64,000 nt of DNA, taken from the NCBI GenBank assembly GCA_038043445.1, contig JBBTBY010000028.1, positions 1 to 64,000 on the forward strand. The letters are read 5' to 3'. Positions within the stretch are counted from its first letter, which is position 1; each line of letters opens with the position of its first letter. Below are positions 17,256-24,305 of this stretch, piece by piece. A program made the position numbers and the translations under genes. Under the pieces are notes generated by a model. That model was not told the DNA's origin. It saw nothing but the letters and a program-made list of their open reading frames with translations, and did not search any database. This stretch comes from Spirochaetota bacterium (GTDB lineage Bacteria > Spirochaetota > Brachyspiria > Brachyspirales > JACRPF01).

Positions 17256-17379
17256 TGGGCGCGCGCTTTGGCAACATTCGACGACTTGTTACCGTCAAGT
17301 CTCCACCGGATGATAACGATCCATTAGAGACGAAGTAGCACAAGCAAGCATGTCGCATGCCCTCTCCAAAAGATGATGG

Positions 17380-17420
17380 CAGCCGGAGGGCTGAATGGTT
17401 AGCGATCAGCCCTCCGGCTG
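17380..17420. repeat. perfect 15-bp inverted repeat upstream of the PIN gene
   Basis: CAGCCGGAGGGCTGA (17380-17394) pairs with TCAGCCCTCCGGCTG (17406-17420) around an 11-nt loop. There is no T-run. It lies 30 nt before the -10 box (17451-17456) of the PIN/antitoxin pair, so it could be an operator for that module or an old terminator. Confidence 0.55.
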
Positions 17421-17450
17421 ACTGGCGAGTGCAATTTCGCTGGAATATGG

Positions 17451-17456
17451 TATAGT
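17451..17456 (+). promoter_or_regulatory. -10 box of the PIN/antitoxin pair
   Basis: TATAGT 9 nt before ATG 17466. The -35 region is weak (GTGCAA at 17429-17434). No Shine-Dalgarno fits in the 9-nt gap, so translation would be leaderless or nearly so. The weak -35 would suit an autorepressed toxin-antitoxin operon. Confidence 0.45.
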
Positions 17457-17465
17457 AGTAGTGGT

Positions 17466-17948
17466 ATGCGTAAGTTAAAGATATATCTTGACACGTCAAT
17501 AATCAGTAATCTGTTCGCTGATGATCGACTTGACTGGAAACAAACGACGAATGAGTTATTTGATGCAGTGTTGCCAACGGGCGAGTATGAGTTTTATCTA
17601 TCAGATGTCGTGATTCGTGAGATTAATAAAACGAACGATGCTGCCCTGCGTGAACGAATGATGAATGCGGCAAAGAATAAAAACATTACAATGGTGCACT
17701 ATAATGAATTTGAGGTGCTGTCACTGGCGAAGCAATACATTTCCGAGGGTGCATTGCCGCCGAGATCAGTTGATGATTCACTGCATGTTGCGATAGCGAC
17801 AATATCGGGCATGGATATTTTACTGAGTTGGAATTATCGACATTTATCAAATATTGAGCGTGAGCGTAAACTGCATACAGTAAATATCAATGAGGGCTAT
17901 ACGCTGCCGCTGCGCATCACAAATCCGCTGGAGGTTATCCATGACTGA
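17466..17948 (+). CDS. PIN-domain protein (VapC-like toxin)
   Basis: 160-residue PIN-domain protein, the family of Mg-dependent RNases that includes VapC. The acidic positions are present: D9 ('YLDTSIISNLF'), E52 ('VVIREINK'), D103/D104 ('SVDDSLHVAIAT') and the 'LLSWNYRHL' strand with N123. It is followed, with an 8-nt overlap, by a 59-residue protein that is its probable antitoxin. Toxin-first order differs from classical vapBC but is known for PIN/small-protein pairs. Base composition is more AT-rich than the surroundings. Target RNA is unknown. Confidence 0.8.
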   Translation: MRKLKIYLDTSIISNLFADDRLDWKQTTNELFDAVLPTGEYEFYLSDVVIREINKTNDAALRERMMNAAKNKNITMVHYNEFEVLSLAKQYISEGALPPRSVDDSLHVAIATISGMDILLSWNYRHLSNIERERKLHTVNINEGYTLPLRITNPLEVIHD

Positions 17949-18120
17949 CAGTAAAATGCTTGAGATGGTGCGTGAAATAAAGGATGACTCATACGAAGAA
18001 GTGAAACATTTGCCGCTTGATGAACAATTAAAACAAATATTGCATGACAGTCATGTCGTAGCAGATCGATTGGGGTTCATACCTGCGATACCAAAACAAA
18101 AAGAGACGGAACACGCATAA
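17941..18120 (+). CDS. small antitoxin-like protein paired with the PIN protein
   Basis: 59 residues, charged ('MLEMVREIKDDSYEEVKHL'), starting at ATG 17941 inside the last codons of the PIN gene (overlap 17941-17948). It has no recognisable DNA-binding fold by eye. The C-terminal tail is basic and acidic and could wrap the toxin. Its size, overlap and position support antitoxin function; this is inference from context. Confidence 0.6.
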   Translation: MTDSKMLEMVREIKDDSYEEVKHLPLDEQLKQILHDSHVVADRLGFIPAIPKQKETEHA

Positions 18121-18221
18121 TTGTTAAACAGGCGTGTGTCGACCGTTCGTCCGCGAGGCTTCACTATTCGCTGCGTCGCCGCGAGCGCTGTTCTTCATGC
18201 ATTCGATATTCGCAATATCGG

Positions 18222-18250
18222 TTGATTTTTACCCGCCGGTGCGGTACTAT
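18222..18250 (+). promoter_or_regulatory. sigma70-type promoter of the rpoN cluster
   Basis: TTGATT (18222-18227), 17-nt spacer, TACTAT (18245-18250). The leader of about 18 nt contains CAGGAG before GTG 18275. Confidence 0.55.
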
Positions 18251-18274
18251 ACGCATGCAGGAGCGAAAACGCAG

Positions 18275-19645
18275 GTGAAAAACGCCCTTCATTTAAATCT
18301 CAAGCTGAAACAGCAGCTTCGCTTAAGCCCGCAGATGATACAATCCATCGGGCTTTTGACGCTGTCCAATCTTGACCTGCTTGCGCATATAGAGAAAGAG
18401 CTTGCCGAGAACCCGCTCCTTGAAAGCGACGAGAAAGGCAATACGGTCGAGATAGACCAGAACATCATGAACGACCCCGATATGCCGAGCTATGAATGGG
18501 TCGATTACCTCGAGGATTCGTCCGACCTCGGCATGCCGCGCGATAATGACAAGGAAGATTCGAAGCGCCGCTTCATCGAGGGTGGCATTGCCGAGGAAAA
18601 GGAAACGCTTTACGACCATCTCCTTGGCCAACTGCGCATGTCTCTCGGCGATGAGAAGAAGATCGAGCTCGGCGCGAAAGTGCTCGGTTTCATCGATCGT
18701 GAAGGGTATCTCTCCATGTCGAGCGATCTCATCGCGCTTGACCTCAATGAGCCCCGGGAAGATGTCGACAGCATACTTGATCTGATAAAGACGTTCGATC
18801 CGCCCGGTGTCGGCGGGCGCGACCTGAGAGAAGTGCTGCTTCTCGAGCTCGCTGCCTATTCGCCGAGGCAGCCCCTCGCGGAGCGCATCGTCGCCGATCA
18901 CCTCGATGCGCTCTCGCAGAAGGATCATGCGCTTATCGCAGCAACGCTCAATGTCGGCGTCGATGATGTAGCGCGTTCCGCAGCGGTCATCCAGACCCTT
19001 GAGCCGTTCCCCGGCCGTGCGTTCGATACGACGAAAGTGCGGTATATCGTCCCTGATATTCGGATAGATAAAAAGGACGGCGAATGGCACGTTGAGCTCA
19101 TCGATGATTTTCTTCCGGCACTTTCCATAAGCGAGAAGTACAGCGCCATGCTCAAGAAGAGCCCCGGCGAGGACGGGGGGAAATTCGCCTCGGAAAAGCT
19201 GTCGTCCGCATTGGCGCTCATCTACGCGATAGAACAGCGGCGGCGCACGCTCTATAAGACCGGCAAGGCGCTCATCGAACTGCAGCGGGATTTCTTCGAG
19301 CATGGTCCCGAGCATATGAAGCCGCTCCTCCTTCGCGACGTGGCAGGAGCCATAGGCATGAGCGAATCCACGGTGAGCAGGGTGAGCAACAGTAAATATG
19401 TCGAAACATCGTGGGGCATATTCCCGGTCAAATTCTTCTTTTCGGTGTCGGTACGGTCGTCATCGGGAACGGATTCCAAGCAGTCGGTAAAAGAGAAGCT
19501 TCGGCGCATCATTGCCGAGGCCCCGGACAGTCTGTCCGATGAGAAGCTCAAAGCGGTGCTCTCGGAACGGGGTATACATATCGCCCGCCGGACGGTTGCA
19601 AAATATAGAAAAGAGCTTAAAATACTTTCCTCGCGCGACCGCTGA
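18275..19645 (+). CDS. rpoN: RNA polymerase sigma-54 factor
   Basis: 456 residues. The N-terminal activator-interacting region reads 'LNLKLKQQLRLSPQMIQSIG', followed by the core-binding region ('LGAKVLGFIDREGYL') and the DNA-binding part ('MSESTVSRVSNSKYVETSWG' and the RpoN box 'ARRTVAKYR' near the C-terminus). Sigma-54 directs polymerase to -24/-12 promoters and needs AAA+ activators, none of which is encoded here. The GTG start at 18275 gives the family's normal N-terminus and has CAGGAG upstream; the frame continues open upstream but without family similarity. First gene of a cluster with hpf, ptsN, hprK and ptsH. Confidence 0.95.
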   Translation: MKNALHLNLKLKQQLRLSPQMIQSIGLLTLSNLDLLAHIEKELAENPLLESDEKGNTVEIDQNIMNDPDMPSYEWVDYLEDSSDLGMPRDNDKEDSKRRFIEGGIAEEKETLYDHLLGQLRMSLGDEKKIELGAKVLGFIDREGYLSMSSDLIALDLNEPREDVDSILDLIKTFDPPGVGGRDLREVLLLELAAYSPRQPLAERIVADHLDALSQKDHALIAATLNVGVDDVARSAAVIQTLEPFPGRAFDTTKVRYIVPDIRIDKKDGEWHVELIDDFLPALSISEKYSAMLKKSPGEDGGKFASEKLSSALALIYAIEQRRRTLYKTGKALIELQRDFFEHGPEHMKPLLLRDVAGAIGMSESTVSRVSNSKYVETSWGIFPVKFFFSVSVRSSSGTDSKQSVKEKLRRIIAEAPDSLSDEKLKAVLSERGIHIARRTVAKYRKELKILSSRDR

Positions 19646-19719
19646 CAGGATTGTTTCGTGCACGAGTGACGTCGTTCTACAGGTCGCGTACGCATGAACA
19701 TACAACGGAGATACGCACA

Positions 19720-20517
19720 ATGCATGTGAACATCCAGGGACGACACGTGAAAGTGGGCCGCGGGCTCAGGGAACATATCGCCAAGCGCATGGAGAAGTTG
19801 AAATTCTATTCGAAGAAGATAATCGACGCGCATGTGCTTCTCATGAAGGTGAAGTTCGATCATACGGCGGAAGTGACCGTTCTTCTCAATGGGAAATTCT
19901 TCCGCTTCGCAGAGACGGCATCGACGTTCCACGAGGCGATAGACCTGGTGTTCGTCAAGATAGACCGGAAATTGAGGAGCACCAAGGCGATCATCAAGCA
20001 TCATAAGCATGATGCGGGGCTTAAGAACGCCATCGCGCGTGCCGAGCCGGTGGAAGAGACCATTCACATCGATTATGCACCGTTCTCGGATAAACCGATG
20101 GACGAGGTCGAGGCTGTCCTTGAATTCTCGCTCGAGCGCGATCCTGTTTCCGGCTATTTTCCCGTCGTGAAGAACCGCGATATGATGAACGTGCAGGTGT
20201 CGCGCATACCGGTATTCCTTTTCCGCAACGGGAAGGATATCGTGGAATACCGATATCAGCCGGGGAATATCGTTACGACGGTGCTCGGTTTTGACGGCTG
20301 GTACGAACGCATCGTGGCGGTGTCCGGCGGGTCTTCCGTGAATTATGCGAAGAAGAAACGTGCTGTCGTTCCCGAATGCAATGTGGCGACCGCATCGCGC
20401 ACCGTTGCCGCGGGCGGCAGCAAGCGCTTTCTTGTGTTCCGCAACAGCGTGACCGGGTCGATAGAAGCGGTATGCCGGGACGGAAAGAAGATCGTCATCA
20501 TCAGCGAAGGACGCTGA
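19720..20517 (+). CDS. hpf: ribosome hibernation promoting factor, long form with an atypical C-terminus
   Basis: 265 residues. Residues 1-100 are the HPF/RaiA domain ('VNIQGRHVKVGRGLREHIA', 'ADVTVLL'-like strand, 'TFHEAIDLVFVKIDRKLRS'), which binds the ribosomal A/P sites and stops translation in stationary phase. Long HPFs have one short C-terminal dimerisation domain. Here 'KPMDEVEAVLEFSLERD' matches its first half, while 'KRFLVFRNSVTGSIEAVCR' near residue 245 matches its second half, with about 90 residues between. ACGGAG precedes ATG 19720. The gene lies between rpoN and ptsN, as in many Gram-negatives. Confidence 0.85.
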   Translation: MHVNIQGRHVKVGRGLREHIAKRMEKLKFYSKKIIDAHVLLMKVKFDHTAEVTVLLNGKFFRFAETASTFHEAIDLVFVKIDRKLRSTKAIIKHHKHDAGLKNAIARAEPVEETIHIDYAPFSDKPMDEVEAVLEFSLERDPVSGYFPVVKNRDMMNVQVSRIPVFLFRNGKDIVEYRYQPGNIVTTVLGFDGWYERIVAVSGGSSVNYAKKKRAVVPECNVATASRTVAAGGSKRFLVFRNSVTGSIEAVCRDGKKIVIISEGR

Positions 20518-20550
20518 GGCCCCGAACATCCTGGAAGGAGGCGACGTGCG

Positions 20551-21018
20551 ATGAAACTTGTCGACTGCATGGATGAGCGCTCCATCATCCTCAATATAGC
20601 GGAATTGGAAAAGGAAGCGGTACTGAGCCGGATAGTCGCCGTGCTCGCCGAGAACAACCTTATTGCGAATCAGCAGGAAGTGGAGAAGGCCATACTCGCC
20701 CGCGAGCGGCTCATGTCCACCGGTGTGGGGAGCGGGATCGCCATTCCGCACGCAAAAACGGACAAGGTCGACAAGATAACGATAGCCTTTGCCACCTCGA
20801 AGGCCGGGATACGATACAAGGCCGTCGACAAGAAGAATGTGCATGTCATATTCATGCTCATATCTCCCAAAGAGGCGGCGAGCGAGAACCTGAAGGTCCT
20901 CACCATCATCGCGAAGATACTGCGCGGCAATACCGCGCTCACCGAGAAGCTCCTCAAAGCGGAGAACCCCCGCGACGTCATCGATCTTATCGCCAAAGAG
21001 GAAGCCAAGATACAATGA
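20551..21018 (+). CDS. ptsN: PTS IIA-like nitrogen-regulatory protein
   Basis: 155 residues, fructose-type EIIA fold. The phosphorylatable histidine is H67 in 'SGIAIPHAKT'. In PTS-Ntr this protein receives phosphate from a HPr-type protein and regulates rather than transports. A very strong ribosome binding site (GGAAGGAGG) precedes the ATG. It overlaps hprK by 4 nt (ATGA). No EIIB or EIIC is encoded nearby, which supports a purely regulatory role. Confidence 0.93.
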   Translation: MKLVDCMDERSIILNIAELEKEAVLSRIVAVLAENNLIANQQEVEKAILARERLMSTGVGSGIAIPHAKTDKVDKITIAFATSKAGIRYKAVDKKNVHVIFMLISPKEAASENLKVLTIIAKILRGNTALTEKLLKAENPRDVIDLIAKEEAKIQ

Positions 21019-21974
21019 GCCGCGTTTCTATTGAACGCCTCCTTGCGATCAATGACAAGGCCGAGAATACGCTCAAAATGCGTTCGCTCACCGGGACGAC
21101 GGGGTTCGACAATAAACTTGCGAGCTACCACATCAATCGCCCGGGCATGAACCTGTTCGGCTACTTCGATAATTTCGGCTATGACCGTATACAGATATTC
21201 GGCAGGGGAGAGATAGGGTATCTCGCGAAGCTCATTGCCGCGGACGATTACCGCACCATCGATGAGATGTTCTCCTATAAGATACCGCTGTGCGTGTTCA
21301 CGAACAATCAGGAGCCGCCGCCCGCGTTCACCGACCGCGCCCGCGGGCATTCGATACCGGTATTCGTCACCGAGCACTCCACCGGCGACCTCATTGAACG
21401 GCTTACCACTATCCTCGAAGAGGAATTCGCCCCGCACACGACGCTGCACGGCGTGTTCGTGGAAGTGTTCGGTGTCGGCGTTCTCATAAAGGGGAAGAGC
21501 GGCGTGGGGAAGAGCGAAGCGGCGCTTGAGCTCATACAGCGCGGGCACCGCCTCATCGCCGATGACAGCGTCGATTTCCGTGCGCTGCGCGGGAGCATGG
21601 TCATCGGTTCGAGCAATCGCGTGCTCAAATACAATATGGAAGTGCGCGGCATCGGCATCATCAATATCGCGCGTCTGTCCGGCATGTCGGCGATACGCAA
21701 CAAGAAGCGGCTTGAGCTCATCGTTATACTTGAGGACTGGAAAGAGGACAAGGAATATGACAGGACCGGGCTTGAGGACCACACCGAGAGCATTCTCGGC
21801 GTCGAGATACCATCGCTCTGCATACCGGTGCGCCCGGGACGCAATATCCATATCCTTATCGAGACCGCGGCGAAGAACGAGCGGTTGAAGCTGCTTGGGT
21901 ATCACTCCGCAAAGGAATTCAATAAACGCGTTATGCGCCTCTTCGAGGGAGAAGAGGACGATACGGGTTTTTGA
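21015..21974 (+). CDS. hprK: HPr kinase/phosphorylase
   Basis: 319 residues. It phosphorylates and dephosphorylates HPr on the regulatory serine. The P-loop 'GKSGVGKS' is at residues 160-167, followed by 'LIADDSVDFRA' and the family signature 'MEVRGIGIINIARLSG'. The N-terminal HprK domain ('GRGEIGYLAKL') is complete. Length and motifs are normal. It is translationally coupled to ptsN and followed by ptsH after 36 nt. Confidence 0.95.
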   Translation: MSRVSIERLLAINDKAENTLKMRSLTGTTGFDNKLASYHINRPGMNLFGYFDNFGYDRIQIFGRGEIGYLAKLIAADDYRTIDEMFSYKIPLCVFTNNQEPPPAFTDRARGHSIPVFVTEHSTGDLIERLTTILEEEFAPHTTLHGVFVEVFGVGVLIKGKSGVGKSEAALELIQRGHRLIADDSVDFRALRGSMVIGSSNRVLKYNMEVRGIGIINIARLSGMSAIRNKKRLELIVILEDWKEDKEYDRTGLEDHTESILGVEIPSLCIPVRPGRNIHILIETAAKNERLKLLGYHSAKEFNKRVMRLFEGEEDDTGF

Positions 21975-22010
21975 TCCGTGGGACCGATTGAAATAAGGAA
22001 CGGAAGTTTT

Positions 22011-22340
22011 ATGACGCTTACGACGGTACTCGAGGTTAAGAACAGGAACGGGCTCCATACGCGCCCGGCGGGCATGCTCTGCAATATCGCCAACCGTTCG
22101 AAATACGGCGACATCGGGATATTCATGGTGCACAACGGCATGCGTGTCGACGTGAAGAGCATATTGAACGTTCTCACCCTGGGGGCGGTGTTCGGCGCCA
22201 AGGTCGTGCTCGAGATAGAAGGCGAGGATAAGGACAAGCCGATGATGGAAGCCTCGACAAAGGAGATCTCCGAATTCTTTGACTCCGGCTTTGACAACAT
22301 TGCCCCCGATCTTGAAGCGGACGAGGCCGCGGATTATTGA
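22011..22340 (+). CDS. ptsH: HPr phosphocarrier protein with an acidic C-terminal tail
   Basis: 109 residues, about 20 longer than the usual HPr. The active histidine is H16 ('NRNGLHTRPAGML') and the HprK target serine is S50 ('DVKSILNVLTLGA'). The extension after residue 88 is rich in Asp/Glu ('PDLEADEAADY'). ATG 22011 fits the family N-terminus; a GTG at 21978 is an alternative start. EI (ptsI) is not in the window, so how HPr is phosphorylated on His cannot be judged. The neighbouring hprK suggests Ser phosphorylation dominates. Confidence 0.92.
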   Translation: MTLTTVLEVKNRNGLHTRPAGMLCNIANRSKYGDIGIFMVHNGMRVDVKSILNVLTLGAVFGAKVVLEIEGEDKDKPMMEASTKEISEFFDSGFDNIAPDLEADEAADY

Positions 22341-22405
22341 CAGTTGCCGGAACAGGGATTTTTCTTACATTAACGCCGAGCGGATCTCGTACGAGGAGAA
22401 TTGAC

Positions 22406-22729
22406 ATGGGTACTATCGCAGAAACATCGGATGCAGGATTTGAAGCCGACGTGCTCAAGAGCAGCGTGCCTATCCTCGTCGATTTCTGGGCACCGTGGTG
22501 CGGTCCCTGCCGCATGCAGACGCCGATACTCGAGAAACTTGTCCCCCGGTATCAGGGGAAAATAACCTTTCTCAAGCTCAATACCGATGAGAATCAGGAT
22601 ACTGCCGTCAAGCTCGGCATAACGGGCATACCGACGATGATCATCTTCAAAGGCGGCCAGCCGGCGGAACGACTTGTCGGTCTGCGTACCGAAGCACAGC
22701 TCATACAGATCCTCGATGCTATGATCTGA
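22406..22729 (+). CDS. trxA: thioredoxin
   Basis: 107-residue cytoplasmic thioredoxin with redox motif WCGPC (CGPC at 32-35), cis-proline segment 'GIPTMIIF' and normal length. It reduces protein disulphides with electrons from thioredoxin reductase (not in the window). ACGAGGAG lies 7 nt before ATG 22406. The next gene is a close paralogue with a lipoprotein signal. Confidence 0.95.
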   Translation: MGTIAETSDAGFEADVLKSSVPILVDFWAPWCGPCRMQTPILEKLVPRYQGKITFLKLNTDENQDTAVKLGITGIPTMIIFKGGQPAERLVGLRTEAQLIQILDAMI

Positions 22730-22752
22730 TCGATACACGACAGGAGGCCTTC

Positions 22753-23157
22753 ATGTTCGTGCGAAATTGTGTGCTCGCGGCTCTGATCGTTCTTGCGCTC
22801 GGCTGCGGAAAAAAGGATGCCGTTGTCAGCGGCGGTGTCATGCCGGTCAGTGCGGCGGCGTTCGATGCCGACGTGCTGAAGAGCACCGCGCCTGTCCTCG
22901 TCGATTTCTGGGCGCCATGGTGCGGTCCCTGCCGCATGCAGGCACCGGTGATAGAGAAGCTCTCTCAGGACGATGCCTATAAAGGGAAAGTGAAATTCAT
23001 CAAGTTCAATGTCGATGATGACAATAAGATCCCGTCATCGTACGGCATTACGGGAATACCGACGCTCATCATATTCAGGAACGGAAAACCGGTCGAGACG
23101 ATGGTGGGCCTGCGCACGGAAGATCAGCTTAGGGCAGCGCTGAATAAGGTGCTATAA
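22753..23157 (+). CDS. thioredoxin-like lipoprotein
   Basis: 134 residues. An N-terminal lipoprotein signal peptide with Cys18 ('LIVLALGC') is followed by a short linker and a full thioredoxin domain (CGPC at 57-60, 'GIPTLIIF'). The domain is strikingly like the preceding trxA (shared 'VDFWAPWCGPCRMQ' and 'MVGLRTE'/'LVGLRTE'), so a tandem duplication with gain of an export signal is likely. It probably works in the periplasm, anchored to a membrane. AGGAGG precedes the ATG. Confidence 0.9.
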   Translation: MFVRNCVLAALIVLALGCGKKDAVVSGGVMPVSAAAFDADVLKSTAPVLVDFWAPWCGPCRMQAPVIEKLSQDDAYKGKVKFIKFNVDDDNKIPSSYGITGIPTLIIFRNGKPVETMVGLRTEDQLRAALNKVL

Positions 23158-23184
23158 GAACAAGGGCTCATGAGCCCTTGTTCT
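23157..23184. terminator. palindromic terminator between the Trx-lipoprotein and sugar isomerase genes
   Basis: AGAACAAGGGCTCA (23157-23170) is followed directly by its reverse complement (23171-23184). A 12-bp stem with a 4-nt loop is expected. It is symmetric and lies between convergent genes, so it can serve both. Confidence 0.65.
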
Positions 23185-23203
23185 CTGCCGTAGATGTCCT
23201 GTT

Positions 23204-24121
23204 CTATTTCCCCGCTTTTTTCTTCGCGTTCTCGACTATCGTCATGAAGCGCTTGCCGTACTCCACATAGATGCGGTACATCTCCGCTTCCGGCGACTGT
23301 ATCGATGTGTCATGGAATACGAGCGCCATATGCGGTTCAATGGAAAATCCGCCGTCATAGCCGCGCTTCACCATGTCATCGATGATGCGAATGACATCGC
23401 CCTCGCCCTCGCCGGGGTATTTCCAGTCGACGTTCGCGTAGAAGCCGTTCGCCGGCATATCCTTGAACACACCGTCCTTGATATGCACATATTCGATGTG
23501 GTCGCGTACGGCGGAGTAGAATTCCCATGCGCTCTGCCGTTTATCGGCAAGACCGGCCTGCCTGTCGTATGCGGCGACGGGATTGCCCGTGTCGAATACG
23601 AGCTTGAACGCTTTTGACTTGATGTTCTCGATGAGCTTCAGCGTATGCGCCTGTGAAAGCCCGCCGTAATTCATGCAGTTCTCATGGAGATACATGACGC
23701 CCGCGTCCTCGCACATCTTCGACAGATGCGTCACCTTGCGGAATATTTCCTTTTCTATCTCGGGTGTCGGCGGGTAATTATCGAGGGCCATCTTGAAGCT
23801 CATGGCGCGTATGTACTTCGTGCCCAGGCGCTTCATGCGCGGCAGCGCACGCGTGAGCTCCTCGATGCTTTTCTGAAAATCCTCTTCCCTGTCGGGATAC
23901 TTCGCCCAATTCGCCACGGCGCTCCCGAAACAGTTGATAGTGACCCCGGCGTCCTTGAGCTTGCCGGCGACCTCATCGAATTTCGCGTCGGTAATATCGG
24001 TCATATTAATGCCTTCAATGGCGCGGGATTCGATGTTCGTCCAGCCGAGCTCTTTCGTCGCCTTGATCTGAACGTCGATGGTCTTGCCAGCCTCGTCGGC
24101 GAATCCGGTAAAATACATCAT
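23204..24121 (-). CDS. sugar phosphate isomerase/epimerase-like TIM-barrel protein
   Basis: 305 residues of the xylose isomerase-like (AP endonuclease 2) family. Metal-ligand segments seen are 'MYLHENCMNYGG', 'KLVFDTGNPVAA', 'IEYVHIKDGVF' and 'FSIEPHMA'. There is no signal peptide, so it is cytoplasmic. Proteins of this type isomerise, epimerise or dehydrate sugars or inositols; the substrate cannot be read from sequence. A TATAAT box and AAGGAG (about 24130) precede the start. Single-gene unit, convergent with the thioredoxins. Confidence 0.85.
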   Translation of the reverse strand: MMYFTGFADEAGKTIDVQIKATKELGWTNIESRAIEGINMTDITDAKFDEVAGKLKDAGVTINCFGSAVANWAKYPDREEDFQKSIEELTRALPRMKRLGTKYIRAMSFKMALDNYPPTPEIEKEIFRKVTHLSKMCEDAGVMYLHENCMNYGGLSQAHTLKLIENIKSKAFKLVFDTGNPVAAYDRQAGLADKRQSAWEFYSAVRDHIEYVHIKDGVFKDMPANGFYANVDWKYPGEGEGDVIRIIDDMVKRGYDGGFSIEPHMALVFHDTSIQSPEAEMYRIYVEYGKRFMTIVENAKKKAGK

Positions 24122-24225
24122 GTGCTCCTTGAGTTATTGTGAATGAATTATAGCATTCCTCAGGGATTTTACTATAGACAAAGCCGCGAAATATATGGAT
24201 AAATGCGTTTCAGAGGGCATTTCGC

Positions 24226-24254
24226 TTGACGTTTGCTCCCGGCTGCAATACAAT
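24226..24254 (+). promoter_or_regulatory. sigma70-type promoter of the TonB-dependent receptor gene
   Basis: TTGACG (24226-24231), 17-nt spacer, TACAAT (24249-24254). Leader of about 45 nt to ATG 24306. The ribosome binding site is weak (GTGAAG). Confidence 0.55.
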
Positions 24255-24305
24255 CGGACCGGACATTGGTCGATGCGATAGTGAGCGAACAATAAACGTG
24301 AAGCA

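Larger units (their letters stand above)
16522..17465. other. gene-poor 0.9-kb interval
   Basis: No intact gene is convincing here. It contains the minus-strand promoter (16541-16568), three helically phased 11-bp repeats (16695-16727), a 'cacgcagag'-type dispersed repeat (17008-17040), a 3' gene remnant (17092-17255) and a 15-bp hairpin (17380-17420). Codon-like texture is lost between about 16,590 and 17,000. Confidence 0.7.

Noticed and set aside
19252-21015. Long minus-strand open frame (587 codons) across rpoN, hpf and ptsN
   Set aside because: It crosses three well-supported genes on the other strand, and its composition is shadow-like.
20670-22133. Long minus-strand open frame (487 codons) across ptsN, hprK and ptsH
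   Set aside because: Antisense to conserved genes with intact motifs; no start signals.
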